From contig OZ005612.1 of assembly GCA_963930655.1 (NCBI GenBank), positions 16,001,001 to 16,065,000 on the forward strand: a stretch of DNA of 64,000 nucleotides. Reading direction: 5' to 3'. Both the position numbers and the translations under genes were made by a program. Of the stretch, positions 1-12,476 are shown one piece after another (within the stretch, counting starts at the first letter, position 1; the number at the start of each line of letters is the position of its first letter). Origin of the DNA: Myrica gale (lineage: Eukaryota; Streptophyta; Magnoliopsida; Fagales; Myricaceae). The notes below the pieces were generated by a model. The model saw only the letters and a program-made list of their open reading frames with translations. It did not search any database and had not been told where the DNA came from.

Positions 1-290
1 CTCACTCCTTATTCCTCACAGTCACTCCCTCAGCTCTCTCTCTCTATTTGTCGTGTTCGTCTGCCAATACTCTCTCTCTCTCTCTCTCTCTCTCAATTCT
101 CTTACGGTCTCTCTCTCTGACTGTTGAGCTCCAGCGAGTGCAATGGTCAACCTCCATCATTTTCGGGTTGCTTCTCTCACACTCTCTCTCTCTCTCTATA
201 TGTCTCTCTATCTCTCTCTAATCTCTGTCTTCACTCTCCATTTCTCTGTCTCTCTCTCTATCTCTTTGTCTCTCTATTTCAAATTTTTAA
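1..290. repeat. CT-rich low-complexity tract
   Basis: Dense runs of (TC)n with occasional interruptions, typical of plant 5' leader or promoter pyrimidine tracts. Two short overlapping ORFs rich in Ser and Leu read through it but are composition artefacts. It probably belongs to the 5' region of the hAT element. Confidence 0.6.
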
Positions 291-540
291 CAGATCTGTT
301 CCAGGCTTTAGTTAGAAAATGTGAATTGTTGTGATTTTTGTGAACCTGTTGCATTAAAGTCTATATTATGCATCAACATATTATATTGTGAGTCATTCGA
401 CTAACTGTATAAATATTAGATTCATAGTCCTTATGCATTAATATTAGATTCTTTATTATTTATAGGTAACTGTTATAACTTTGATTTCACTAACTGTCAT
501 TGTGAACCTGTGAGGCTTTGATTACGGCTAACTGTTATAT

Positions 541-749
541 TGGTGGTGTTTGAAAGTAAAAATTTTAGGGTATTGGGTTTTGTGAAAAAATAAAGATATT
601 TTATGGAATTTGATGAAAAAGTGAAGAGAGAGAATATTTAATTGAATATTATAATATTATTTTATAGTTTGATAAGGAGAGATAGATTATTTTATAATTG
701 TGTTGAAATTTTGAGAGGTGAAAATTTTCACCCCAAACACCCCCATTGT
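541..749 (+). mobile_element. Short MITE (about 0.2 kb), family with GGGTGTTTG ends
   Basis: The left end reads TGGTGGTGTTTGAAAGTAAA and the right end reads TTTTCACCCCAAACACCCCC, so the termini are inverted repeats around an AT-rich core containing the tract AAAAAGTGAAGAGAGAGAA. Related copies with the same core (GAAAAAGTGAARAGA) occur at 9107, 9624, 47766 and 48825. It sits inside the hAT leader, upstream of the transposase remnant. No coding capacity. Confidence 0.6.
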
Positions 750-1036
750 CAAATTTAACTGTTATAATGCATTCATTTGAAAAATGAAAGTGAATTGTTT
801 AGTGAATCCGTTAGATACCATCAATATTTGATCTGTTTTCATTTATTTGAAAAACGAAAGTAAATTGTTTAGTGAAGTTAATGGGGGATTTGTGAATTTG
901 TTAGATATCATGCTTTAATATATGAATTGTTTAGTTATTTTTAATTTTGTATCTTGTTCATTTTTCTACTGTTTTTAATTTGGGTTAAGTTTGTAGAATG
1001 AGTTGTCTTAGAGCTTTGCATTGTGTCTTCCTTCAG

Positions 1037-3333
1037 ATGGATCGTCAAACTCCAATTTCATCTTCGCAATCCACAACCTCTAATTTATCTACCACTGACT
1101 CTATGACTACACCTACAATTGGTGAGATACCAATTATAGATGTAGGGGCTGAGACACAACAAACTAAGGAGACAATAGATACTACCCCCAAAAGAAGGAA
1201 GGTTTCTAATCTGTCCCCAATGTGGGAACATTTCACTAGGATACTACCAGTAATTGACCCAAACAAACCATTGGCCATGTGCAACCATTGTTGTCATAAA
1301 CTTGAGGTTCATCACGAGGATCAAGGGACCTCGACTATGATCTTCCACTTGAAGGCTTGTGTAATGTATAAAAGAACAAAAAGTAAATTTGATGGCTCTA
1401 AACAAAAATAGACTTTTGATATCAAGGGGCAAGTAGTGAATCAGTGGGGATGATGCAGATAGACTCATATGATCCCAAGGCTATTAGAGCTGTTATTGCC
1501 AAGTTTATTATTGTGGATGAGCTTCCATTTAGAATAGTAAGCAAGGACCCTTAAGGACATGATTTATACCCTCGAGCCCCGATTTAAAGTACCATCTCAA
1601 ATCACAGTAATGAAGGATTGTATGAAACTTTAGTTGGAAGAGAAGCGTAGAGTGAAGGCTAGTATCTTACTTAATAGACCACAAGTTTACTTGACCACTG
1701 CCACATTTATGTCAGTCCAAAACATGAATTATATGTCTGTCAGTGCACACTTCACTTATGTCAGTTCAAATAAATTGCACAAAAGGATACTTGTCTTTTG
1801 TAAGGTCTTAGATCATAAGAGTTCGACAATTGGGATGGACTTGGAGGATTGCATGTCGGAATGATGGATTGATAAAATCCTTACAATCACTGTTGATAAT
1901 GCATCCTCTAATGATATGACCATTAAGAATGTGAAGAGTAGTAAATTGCATTTGGGAATTTGGTGAGGAAAAGTAGTTTGTGACCATGATTTTTTGCATG
2001 TGAGAAGTTGCGCACATGTCTTGAATTTAATTGTGCAAGATGGGTTGAATGAGCTGGATGATTTTGTAGCCAAGGTAAGGAACTTGGTCAAGTATGTTAA
2101 GTCATCTCCCAGTCGAATGAATGAATTTAAGAAATGTGTAGTGAAGATGAAGTTTTCTATTTAGGGATTTTTGTAGCTTGATGTTCCTACTCATTGGAAT
2201 TCAACGCATATTATGTTGGATGCATATGAGAAATATTAGAGTCTTTGAGGATATGTTGGCGGAATATGAGATTTTGATAAGTTTTATGCGTGAAGAGGGG
2301 CATGAAAAAAAGAGATTGGCCCCCCTAAATTTGAGGATTGGGAGCGTGTGAGACATTTTACCAAGTTTTTGGTACTCTTTTATGAGGTGACGGTTTAAAT
2401 ATCTATTTCAAATACGGTGACAACAAACTTATTTTTTAGGGAACTTGTCAAAATTCATATGCATTTGGAAAATATGCAGGAAGTGGGGATTTGTTCTTAG
2501 TAGACATGACAAAAAAATTGCAAGTGAAGTATCATAACTACTAGGGTGATTTGGCTAAGGTTAACAGATTGTTGTTTGTTGCAGCGATACTTGATCCACA
2601 ATACAAGATTATATACTTGGACTTTTGGTTCAAGAAGGCTTTCGGGATAGATTTAGGTGCAAAAGACAACTACTCTAGTGAGAGGGACCTTGGATCAGCT
2701 GTTTACAGAGTATAGTAATGTGGATGAGTCATCTAGTAGTGAGAGTGTATTTGCAAGTCCAGGCCAACTTAAAATGATTGGGTCATCTAGTGTACCCGTA
2801 GATGATCCTCTTCATTTGGAATTCACACAATTTAAGGCGCAACAAAATTTGCTGGATAACAACTCTTAAGTGGAGGGATATTTAATGAAGGATGTTGAAC
2901 CTAAAGATCCTAATTTTGATATCCTTAATTGGTGGAGAGTGAATGCATCAAAATTTTCCATTCTTTCACGAATTTCTCGAGATGTTCTTGTCATCCCTAT
3001 TACTACAGTGCCTTCAGAGTCTGCCTTCAGCACGGGGGGTCGGGTATTAGATAATTTCTGAAGTTCGTTGGCACCAAAAATGACGGAGAGACTCATTTGT
3101 GTTCAAAATTGGTTGAGATCCAAGATCATATATTTTGCAGATGATGATGAGGATAAAGAACCTGAAGTTATTGATGGGATGAAAGATCCCGCTAGTTATA
3201 TGATGGACATAGATATATGCAAAATTTTACATTCCTACTTTCACTTAATTAAAATTTTTTATGAGCTCATTGTTAATAAATTTATTCTTTTTGCAGAGAT
3301 GATTTCTAAAGCTGCATCGATCGTGGATTCGTA
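1037..3333 (+). pseudogene. Degenerate BED zinc-finger hAT transposase (RICESLEEPER/Ac type)
   Basis: The reading frame starts MDRQTPISSSQ and contains a BED-finger segment (MCNHCCHK, then FHLKAC). It continues into the RNase H-like core (ILTITVDNASSND at about 1876-1915) and the C-terminal hAT dimerisation region (VPSESAFSTGGRVLD at about 3008-3055, then VQNWLRSK). It is broken by many in-frame stops, for example TAG at 1409-1411 and TGA at 1862-1864, and by frameshifts, so it cannot make transposase. A short last exon after an intron (acceptor TTTTTGCAG at about 3288-3296) is still visible, matching the gene structure of the intact hAT at 43.6-45.8 kb. Confidence 0.9.
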
Positions 3334-4363
3334 ATTGATTGACGTATGTGTATGTTCTTAATTTCTTACTTGAGTTGATGCTTCTAACTTCTAAGTTTGT
3401 ATTGTAATAATCTTCTATTTCGAATTATGTTAGCATTCACTATGTTTCTCGGGTATTGTTTTCATCGAGTCTTGACCACTTTTATTATTAAGCCCATAAT
3501 ATTTCTTTAGCTATTTAAGAATTGTGATAGTGTCTAGGTTACTATTTACTAGGTGACTTTGTGAATATGTGATTATGAATTTTGTGAATTTCATGTTATT
3601 TTGAGACTTATTGAATCTGAATTTTGTTATTTGCATGCTGCTTTGGGATTTATTGAATATGAATTTTGTGAATTGCATGTTTTTAGATTTATTTTTACAC
3701 TTGTTTTTGAATTGCACGTTTTAGGATTTTGTTGTGAATCTCGATTTTGTGTTAAGATTTTATGCTATTGTTGTTTCTATTTTAAAATAGGTTGCTAGGA
3801 TGTTGTTTTCGAATTTCAAAATATCAACAACGACTTGTTGGTTTTTAAATATTATGGGCTAAATAAAATGTCCATCAAAACTAATATGATCATAATATGA
3901 TATGGTTGTATTAATTTGAACTTTAGAGGATGACCAACATTTTTACTCTGAAATTCAACTCTAATCACATGGTGTCTTGATGAGTTGATGACTTGATGTA
4001 GTGCAACTGCAATGTAAATTTTTAATTTTCATTTGTATGCTTGTTGTGTTCATTTATATAATTGAGATCTTTGTAATGAATTGAAAAATGTTCTTATGAA
4101 GTTCGGGTTGTATATTTTAATTTTCTGATATATAAGAGATATTTGTATTTGTGAATTGTGATAAATGAATAACATCTTTATTTTAAAAAAAAATATATTT
4201 AAATGCACAAAAAAATATGACCCAAAATATTATCAGAATTCCGCTATCCGCTTCCGCTAAGAGTTGGAAGCAGAAGTGAACTCTATTTTGGTTAACCGCT
4301 AGTTAGTGGATCGGATATCAGAATGTTACATTTCACTTTCGACTAGTCCGCTATTCACCCCTA

Positions 4364-5110
4364 GTGACAAACTCTTTTATTTTTTCTCCCACTTTGAGTA
4401 TGAAAATGGAAGATAACAAAAGATGCACTCCTCGCTTACGTTAGGAGGGCTAAGGATTTTTGTCTTCTTTTATTTTTTAGTCTAGGATTAAGATTTACAA
4501 TAATTATAGCTTAAAACAAAGAGGGAAAGAGTATTAAACTCTAAAAATATGACGGAAGCGAAATGACGGGTTCCCAATTTGTTTTTGTTTTTTACAACTT
4601 GCCTAACAAAATGATAAAAGATATCAAAAGACGTCCTCCCTTGCGTTTTCGAACTTTTTGTCTATATTCTGAACCAAGATCGTATTGGTATATATTCCTA
4701 TTATTTTTTAATGTACTTGTTGTGTCAAAGACTATATTGTTGAAGATGGGGATCATGTCTTCTTCTTTTTTTTTCCTAAGTAGGAGATCACGTCCTTAGC
4801 TCTAGTATTATGATTACTTTTGAAGTTTGAATTTTTTTTTAATGCTCGTCTTTTGTGGCAAATTGTTCTCGGTGGTCTAGAGTTTCTTTTCGGTGGTGTA
4901 AGGGTAGAAATAGTTCTTAAATTTTCATTCTTATTGAACTCTTACTTCTATTCTTACCTTCTATTATTACTTGGGTGCTTTGGCGTTGTCACTGTCTGGT
5001 CAGAATAGAGGATGAGACTTTTGTTGCAATAAATATTATCTATATGGTTAGGGACTACATTTTTTTTATATTTCTCACCAGATTCACTCTGTTTCATACC
5101 TGTCAAGTAT
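4364..5110. other. AT-rich intergenic stretch, no gene seen
   Basis: The short ORFs here are Phe/Leu-rich and lack domain features. I see no splice pattern or repeat structure that supports a gene. Confidence 0.5.
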
Positions 5111-5114
5111 TGGC

Positions 5115-5608
5115 ATGAGTATTCTCCAAGATCTTAATCTTCGTGTTGCAGTTCCAATGAGATTTTCGCCTAAGTTTGTGTCCTGGATTAAACCTGAGAA
5201 TATTTTTTATAAACCCAATTTGGATAGGAGTAGTTTTGACAATCCTGATATGAGTAGTGGGGATGGTGTAGTTCAGAATAATAAATGTGATATTATTGTT
5301 GGACACTAGTTCCTATGACAATATGAGAATTAATAATTTTACAGAATTTCATGTTGTGCTTGATGGACTAAGCTTGTGTAAAGCGATAAGGATTGATAAT
5401 TTATTAGTGAAGTGTAACTTTAGTATGTTGGTTTCTTGGCTTACTAATGACTCTTGTACGTTGTGGTATTTATAGGATTATTGGGATGAAATCCGAGAGT
5501 TTTTTCCTTAGTTTAATTTTCAGATATATAATATTTTACGTGTGGGTAATATGGTAGCAGATTTATTAGCTGGCTTTAGGATGGAATGTCAATTCTGGTG
5601 GCAGTGAA
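5115..5608 (+). pseudogene. RNase H-like (RVT_3) fragment of a LINE-type retrotransposon
   Basis: The translation gives the hallmarks of the plant LINE-associated RNase H domain. These are WIKPENIFYKPNLDRSSF (normally LDGSSFGNPG), then GVVQNN, NNFTEFHVVLDGLSLC (the catalytic region where E in AEFxAxxxGL is still present), then VKCNFSMLVSWL and GNMVADLLAG. The expected catalytic Asp-Gly after LDG and the DS pair are altered, and a frameshift or stop near 5307 plus stops near 5474 and 5509 break it. No reverse transcriptase domain is visible upstream, so this is a 5'-truncated insertion, as is usual for LINEs. Family assignment comes from known RVT_3 motifs. Confidence 0.65.
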
Positions 5609-6112
5609 TTAATGTTATCAGTTTATGCAGCGTGTTGATGAACTGGGGATTCAATGAGCGGGTTTTGATACTCTACCTTATGGTATGCATAATATTCTGC
5701 GTCTTGATAGCCGAGGAGTAAGGCACCACTTGGCTTCCCAGTTCCCCGTATATATGCAGCGTGCCATCAGTTCACACCAATTAAAGAACCTTGGCTATTG
5801 GCTACCTTAATTAGTTGAGAAAAAACGATAAATATTCTGTAGCAACAATGGTGGAACGTAAGACTAAAAAAACACAAACAATGAGCTCATTCGCTGGCCG
5901 CGGCTGCATAAATAGAAATGCAATTGCGGAGTAGAATATTTAATCAATTTTAAAAAACAAATCACATCATTTGATTTTATCGTAAGAAAAGTGGGAATGG
6001 ATTTGTGTGAAAACGTAGGATCAACGTCGACATACAAGCATGAATAGCAGAGGACACCAAGAAAGCAAGATAGTTGGGTATAAACTTGGATTAAGTGGCT
6101 TCTTTGTTTTGT

Positions 6113-7722
6113 TTAAGCATTTCCAGGAACGAGAATATCGATCAACTTGTCCAAGTTCTGGTAAGAAGATCCACCGGGTTTGGCGGCCGCCTCCGCCTTT
6201 GCCTTCCACTCCTTTGCATTCTTTTTCAGTTCTTTGCCCTTATCACCCTCCATTAACTCTTTTACAAGTCTTTCCACTTCCCCTCTCTTAACGTCACTAT
6301 CCATCTCTATCCCAATGCCCCACTCGGCACAACAGTATCGGCAGTTCGTCTGATGGTCGGCAAAGAAAGGCCAACAGATCATTGGCACTCCATTGCACAC
6401 GCTCTCAAGCACTGAATTCCACCCGCTGTGGGAAAAGAATCCTCCTATTGAAGGGTGCTTTAGAACTTGTTCTTGAGGACACCAACTTGCTAACATGCCT
6501 CTATCTTTAGTTTCAGTAACGAACTCAGGAGGAAGAATAGCCGAATCGCCTGCCACGAGATCTGGCCTTATAATCCACAAGAAGGGTTTTCTACTGCTTG
6601 CAAGTCCCCAGGCTAGCTCAATGAGTTTTTGGGGCGTCATGACAGTGATACTACCGAAATTTACGTACACCACAGAATTGGGTTCTTTTGAATTTAGCCA
6701 TTCCAGACACTCGGTGTCTTCTTTCCATAAATTGGTACTTAATGATTTCAACCTTTCATCTTTAATCTGGTCGGCAAACAACGGAAGTGGACCAATGGTG
6801 TATACGCGGGGAAGCAAAGAAGAGAGAGCATCCATAGCATCCTGTTCAAAGGGGTCAAAAGTGTTCAAAACGACAGCTGAAGCTCTAGGCGTTCTCTCCA
6901 CTTGGCGGATGAAAAAGTCGAGCACGATGTCCTTCGCGTCCGTTGTTCGAACAAAAGTGGGAAGATCCTTGAAACGGATGTTTTTCATCCCGGGAATCCA
7001 GTCGATTGTTTTTTCTAAATACCCATTGGTTAAATAGCTTGCATCTGTGAATCAAACATCAAAGATAAATTGTAACTTAGATAAGGTACAACCTTTGTGA
7101 GTGGCATACTTGACAATTGACCTATACTATAAAACACTAGCGTATCACTTGACAAGATCATGTTAGGGTGTAATCGAGGATATTTTAGGAGAGACTAATA
7201 CGTACCTTTCAAGGGTATTAAACCTCGCTCAACTAGATGGCGAAAATGCATACCCGCCACAAAACTGCAAGCGCTAGGTGCCCAGAAAAGAACGTTTGGA
7301 ATTCCAAATTCTTCAGCTGCTTCAAGAGTGAAGGACATGCAGCCGTCTGAGACAATACAGGTCACAGGAGGCACGTTGGAAGAGGAGGTATCGTTGAGTT
7401 TGGAGAGTAGGTTGAGGAATGGGCCGAGGCAATTCTTTAAGATGGATTCGAAAAGAGAGCGGATTTCTTGTTTGACATCTGGATCCGAGGGCGGAAGGCC
7501 ATCAGGGATGGTTTCAAAGCGGAAGTCCAGCAAGCCGTCGAGGGAACTGGGGCCTCTGGACCTGAGTATGCGTGTGTGGTTGTGCTCGGTGTTGACAAAA
7601 GTTACGTGAAAGCCTTTATGGTGGAGGAGTTTCGCAATCTTTAGCATCGCACTTATGTGCCCCTGAGATGGGTATGGGACGCAAACAACATGAGCTCTGA
7701 AAGCTGCCGAAATGGAACTCAT
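6113..7722 (-). CDS. UDP-glycosyltransferase, UGT85A-like (copy 1), two exons
   Basis: Predicted 482-residue family-1 glycosyltransferase. Exon 1 is 7206-7722 and exon 2 is 6113-7044. The 161-bp intron (donor GTACGT, acceptor CACAG) splits the codon after LK, giving LKDASYLTNGYL, the conserved UGT85 intron position. The N-terminal acceptor domain has the catalytic His in PSQGH (H22) and the partner Asp in VSDG (D126). The C-terminal donor domain has the PSPG box from WCPQEQVLKHPSIGG to PFFADHQ. The last Gln is typical of UDP-glucose users. The usual HCGWNS motif reads HSGWNS. Start ATG at 7722 follows a CT-rich leader and a TATA-like box. In known UGT85 enzymes, glucose is moved to small alcohols such as cyanohydrins, terpenols or cytokinins in the cytosol; the acceptor here is unknown. 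Closest relative in the window is the copy at 38.1-39.7 kb. Confidence 0.93.
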
Positions 7723-7805
7723 CTCTCTCTCTCTCTCTCGCTCCTACAAATTCACTCGGGCGCCACAAAACAAAAGTTGAGATGAAGTTGGGTTTCTCTT
7801 CAAGC

Positions 7806-7814
7806 CTTTAAATA
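7806..7814 (-). promoter_or_regulatory. Probable TATA box of UGT85A-like copy 1
   Basis: On the minus strand this reads TATTTAAAG, about 85 bases upstream of the ATG and separated from it by a CT/GA-rich leader, a normal plant promoter layout. The second intact UGT copy has its TATA box at almost the same distance. Confidence 0.5.
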
Positions 7815-8560
7815 GTTATAGAACTCCAATAATTTTTTTATTTATGGGTCAATCTCCAAGAAAAAAAGAAACATTGGGCAATTTAGCAGAAGAGATAATA
7901 GCAGCCCATTTTTATGCACGGAAAACCTCGAAACCACAATTAATTAATTTTTCATGAGTTGAATCTTTTTTTGGGCCAAGAATCTACTTTAATGGGTTAG
8001 CCAAAACACTTGCAAGCAATCTAACTTATGTTTTGCCCCAAGAAAAAAAAAAACTTATGTTGTCCATGTGATTGATGACCTATAGGATGCTGCGCATCTA
8101 ACAGGAGAACAAGTCACTACCAGACGTTGGGTTGTAACCCATGTAGCCTTACGTACGTTGGCTTGGACTGAGAAAGTGCTCTCTCGCTCACATCAAAGCA
8201 ATCTGGCGGTCAACAAAGCGCAAAGACCTCCTAAACCCCACATTAAAAACAAAATCCTCACTTAAATCAGAGTTTGGGTGTCACGCTTCCACCCTTCGTA
8301 AGATTTACTCTCGATATGAAGGTGTTACAGTGGGTTTAAGCTGAGTTAGGTATATCAGAACATGTGTAAACTTGTTACACAGCATCCCAAGAGATTTAAA
8401 AGTTAATAAAAAATTAATGAAAACTTATAAAAATTTATTTTTTTTATGAAAAATGTTTTATAATCATAGTCGATCGATGGAGTGCAAATGTCTTATAAAA
8501 ATATTTTTGGCGCTGTTGCGTCCTGAGTTATCTTATCAGTTATCACCTGTATATAATCCA
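7815..8560. other. Upstream region of UGT85A-like copy 1, no gene seen
   Basis: AT-rich non-coding DNA between the copy 1 promoter and the duplicated intergenic block. I see no ORF of interest and no clear transposon ends. Confidence 0.4.
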
Positions 8561-8889
8561 AACTTGAAAAACATTATCCTTACCTATAATTAATTATTTT
8601 ATAATAGTACACGTAAACCAATAAAGCCGACGCTTAGCAGAAGAGATAATAAGACGGTGAATAAAGAGTGCCTTTGAGATGCACCATTTGATAACAGGGC
8701 CCGTCATTATTGATAGAATATTGGTGTTTGCGTGCAGAATGATTCAAAATTTTAGTTTAATAAAATAATTATAAAATATTTTCTTTACATGAAATTAAAT
8801 TTTGTCGGAATTTTCAAGTTCTGATTTTTAAAAAAAATTATGGCTAAAGGCTTGTAATTCTACTTAAGGTTTTGGTTGAAAGTTTATTT

Positions 8890-9450
8890 TATTTTAAATA
8901 AAGTTTAAAATATTATAATTTTAAAATAGGTCTCACAACCTTTTTTATGTCCATAATTTTAAAATGTTGTAACTTTATTTTATATGAATGTTTATTTTAA
9001 ATTTTGGATGAATATTTTATTTTAGATGTTATTTATTGTTAATTTATGATGTATAACAAAATAATTTGTGTAAAATTCCTGCCCAAAATGCCTAATAGAC
9101 TTAGGCTGCGTTTGCTAACACAATTTTTCCCAAAATATTCTCTCTCTCATAATAAAATATTACATTATAATCTCTCTCTCCCATAAAAAATATAAAAAAT
9201 TACCTCTCTCTTCACTTTTTCACTAAACTCAATACCAACACAAAACTCAACACCAAAACTATTTCAACACAAACACAACCTTATTAGAGCCCAAAAATAT
9301 CTAACAATAAAAGTTCACAATGAAACCGGAAATTCTGGTTCCGTTCCGATACAATACTTAAATGGAATAGAAACCAAATATTTAATTCCAATGAGTACCG
9401 GAACCGGAATGACATGTTCCGTTCGTTCCGATACCCATCCCTATCAACAC
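8890..9450. repeat. Remnant of a non-autonomous hAT-like family (CCATCCCTA end)
   Basis: Sequence around GGTCTCACAACCTT, TTAATTTATGATGTATAACA and AATGCCTAAT is shared with about 40060-40420 and more weakly with 19500-20640. It ends in a region of CCGGAACCGGAA/GGTTCCG motifs followed by CCATCCCTA at 9442-9450, a hAT-like terminus. It is split by the MITE at 9107. No coding capacity. The family assignment is an inference from the terminus. Confidence 0.4.
9107..9290 (-). mobile_element. MITE, GGGTGTTTG-end family
   Basis: Core TCTTCACTTTTTCACTAAAC and ends GGCTGCGTTTGCTAAC / AACACAAACACAACC match the copy at 9624 in opposite orientation. It interrupts the hAT-like repeat: the equivalent sequence near 40230-40245 runs from AATGGGATTATT to AGGGCC without an insertion. 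Confidence 0.6.
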
Positions 9451-9623
9451 TCCAAAAGTTTAACCCTCTTGAATTTTAACGCGAAAAACACAAATCCACA
9501 AAACGGTGGAAGAACGAAAAAGAAAGATTTTGCTGTTAGAAAGTAACTATATATAAGAGTTGGCAGGGCAATTTTCTTGAATTTCTACAAAACGGTAGAA
9601 GAAAAGTTCAATGATAAATAGAT

Positions 9624-9797
9624 CTAAGGTTGTGTTTGTGTTGGTATTGAGTTTAGTGAAAAAGTGAAAAGAGAGGTAATTTTTTATATTTTTGTAATTT
9701 TTTATATTTTTTTATGGGAGATAGAGAGATTATATTGTAGTATTTTATTAGGAGAGAGAATATTTTGGGTAATATTGTTGGTGCAAACACACCCTAA
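9624..9797 (+). mobile_element. MITE, GGGTGTTTG-end family
   Basis: Starts AAGGTTGTGTTTGTGTTGG, has the core AGTTTAGTGAAAAAGTGAAA and ends GCAAACACACCCTAAA. It is in inverted orientation to the copy 0.35 kb to its left. No coding capacity. Confidence 0.6.
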
Positions 9798-9961
9798 ATA
9801 GGAGGGATAGAGTAATGATCAAGCCTTTCCAGGATTAATGATTGTATATATTAAAATTTGAAATTTTTTCTCTTTAGAAGGACGAAATGTATTTGGTTAT
9901 CATAAAAGAAAACATTAGAGAGTTTGTTGTTCCGGGTAGAGGATCCTAATTAGGTGGATTA

Positions 9962-10289
9962 TAGGGGTGGGCAAACCGGGTTCGGGTTCGAAAATTTTAA
10001 CTCGAACCCGAAAATTCGGATTTTCTCATATAAAAACTCGAATCCGCATAAACAAGAAAATATCGGTCCTGTTCTGATCGTCTGGTCACGGATTTTTGAC
10101 CCCCCGGTCTCAGCTAATGGCATTAGATTTTCGAGTTCAGGTAATATGTCGGGTTTGTTACTATACCTGAACCCGAAAATCGATTTTTCTTTACATACAA
10201 ATCCGAACCCGCCTAAACCCACCCGATCGGGTCTGAAACGAATCGGGCTGGTTCGGGTCGTCGGGTCACTAGTTTTTTGCCCACCCCTA
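9962..10289. mobile_element. Non-autonomous hAT MITE, 328 bp, with perfect 8-bp target duplication
   Basis: Both termini read TAGGGGTGGGCAAA when viewed inward. The element is flanked by GTGGATTA at 9954-9961 and 10290-10297. The interior is made of CGAACCCG/CGGGTTCG repeats, typical of hAT subterminal regions. The duplicated block at 32530 and 35180 contains the uninterrupted sequence with one GTGGATTA (read in reverse), so the empty site is present in the same window. Confidence 0.93.
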
Positions 10290-10784
10290 GTGGATTAGCA
10301 AATTGAGAGGGGTATATTTGCAAATATTCTAATTCATCGCTGTGCTTTCTAAAGATTCCCAGTTTTTTTTTTTAAAATAATATGGTAATAAAAGCAGCCA
10401 TGATAATTAATTAATTGACTAAGGGGTAAAAACGTAAAACTACAACACTCCTTTTGAGCCTTGAGGCGGCATTTGGAGCTTATACATCTTCTCTAACTCA
10501 GCAACAAATTAAAAGGCATCTTATTTATTTATATTGCCATTGAAATGGCTTCGAAGACAAGAGAAACTGATAAAGAATAGTAGTCACAGATGCCAACAGA
10601 CACGCAGATGCAGAGACATGCATTCACCATGAGCAGTAACTGGCCAAGCATCTCTTCTTGTAGAATCTCTGGATAAGGTAAGAGTTCAGAGTTGGTTGTC
10701 AACACTAATCAGAATTTGCAGAATCCGCAACATTTTGGAACCGTTTGGCTGTCTAATTTGCAACTGGCACTGGCCAACCATTCC

Positions 10785-12429
10785 TTATATGACACTAAAT
10801 TTTTGCCGGATCAGATGCTGAGCCCCTTCAACTAGCCTTTGGATCACTTCAGCAGCAGGTAAAATTTCCTTCACAAGGCCTACACCTTCGCCAGCATACA
10901 TCGCCATGCTTTCAATATCACCTGTGGTCGACGCATTTGGAACAGTACCAGCAAACTGGCGATTTTTTTTTTCCTGATGAAAAGGAAAGTGATGTTAAAC
11001 ACATAGGACTTCAACTCGAACAGAACCATTACACTTGTTTTGGGTGTAGATAGAAACAGAAGCGATTCTTTTTCATGAATTCAAGCAAAAAGGAAGAATT
11101 AGTGAATTTTGCAGCTGCTAAAGAAATTAAGCTATTGAGAAGATGACATCTTCAAACCATCAACAAATGATTGTGTCTCTGTTCATCAAATCAAAAAATA
11201 CTAAGGAAACGATGAGCAGGGGAACAAGACCAAGCTACAAAATGTTTCTGTTATCAAATATAACGGAATATGATTCTCACCACACCATGTATCATTGAAC
11301 AGCCAATAACAGGCTTGTTGGCTTCATTCTCATGAAGAGGAAGGGACTTCCACTCATTAAAGAAGGGTGTTTGCAGGACACGTTGTGGTGCACCAGGCCA
11401 CCTTGCCCGGCCAAATACATCGGTGTACTCTGTTTTTTCAAGTTCAATTAACCTCCTCTTGTATGTAGGATGAGCATAGCTTTCTATAGTTGCAACAAAC
11501 CTGCAACATGACTTCCACCGTATAAGTACCCACTTGCAATAATCCACCGAGTTTAAAGGTTCAACCAAGAATTGTACATACTGTCAAGAAGCTACCTGGA
11601 TACAGCCCGGGACAAATTACCGTTATCTCACTTTTTGATAAGTACAAAATATTAACTCTAGAATTCATCAGATACCATAAGCTTTTTCCCACCTTAAAAA
11701 GAGTGAATGCAATGATGGCGGCTGCTAAATTCAAGCAAAACCCTAGAAACTATTCAGTTATTGGGAAACTTGTCCACTCGAAAAAAGAAAGGAAAACCTG
11801 AAGGCAAAATTCCATTAGGTCTCATACCAGATATTATAAATGTGAAGATATTATATATAAAGTCGAGTGTTCCAAACCTGGTTCCTAGACAGACACCTTG
11901 AGCACCAAGGGCAAGTGCAGCAACATAACCACGTGCATCCACAATCCCACCAGAAGCGATAACAGGTATATCTCGATCCCCAGTAAGATCAACTACCCCA
12001 GGCAACAGTGATATCAAACAATCCTGTAAATAGGTGATTCAAGACAAAGGGGTCAAGATTACCTACAATTCAAGTATCAAACAACATTAAACCAAGAAGC
12101 AAAAGGAAAAACCTGAATTTCATTCCTGCATAATATGTTTGAAACTACTCAGTTGGAAAAATTGACAGAGATTCAACATGACACCATTTCAAAGAAAACT
12201 ATTAACAACTTAATTGCAAGCAGTAAGAAAACAGAACAATCTGAGTATGAACCTATTGCTGCAAAGGAAAGCTGTACTGATCAAGTGATGAGGGTCTAAC
12301 AAAAAAAGTTAGAAAAGAAGTATAGAAACGAGCCTAATTCATAGTGAAATATTCCTGAACAGCAAGACCACTGAGGACAATTTCAAAGAGCCAAATGCGT
12401 TTCTTTCGTATGTCTTTTCTTGATAACAA

Positions 12430-12476
<47 letters not shown>

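Larger units (their letters stand above)
1..4363 (+). mobile_element. hAT (Ac-like) element, right part only; left end lies outside the window
   Basis: The interior carries a decayed BED-finger hAT transposase. The right terminus reads CACCCCTA at 4356-4363, the usual hAT end, and would be followed by an 8-bp target duplication GTGACAAA that cannot be checked because the left end is missing. The last 130 bases before the terminus are a subterminal region with repeats of the type CCGCTAAG / CTAGTTAG. The same subterminal sequence, reverse-complemented, recurs at about 20705-20830 in a deleted relative. The first 290 bases are CT-rich leader-like sequence. Confidence 0.75.
8560..10780. repeat. 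Intergenic block between NMO and UGT, present again inverted at 32.5-35.6 kb
   Basis: Pieces of this block, read in reverse complement, recur downstream. 10575-10780 matches 33440-33660 (and a second tandem copy at 34018-34150). 10380-10535 matches about 34985-35110. 10298-10330 together with 9800-9961 matches 32509-32680 and 35164-35330. 8570-8680 matches 32790-32920 and 35490-35581. The match reaches into the last bases of the NMO coding sequence. Transposons were later added inside this copy (9107, 9624, 9962) and are absent from the other copies. Confidence 0.8.

Noticed and set aside
124..334. Two overlapping 63-residue ORFs in the CT-rich tract
   Set aside because: Leu/Ser repeats dictated by (TC)n; no coding signal.
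6495..7037. 180-residue plus-strand ORF opposite UGT copy 1
   Set aside because: Shadow of the UGT coding sequence; similar shadows occur opposite copy 2 and the hAT transposase.
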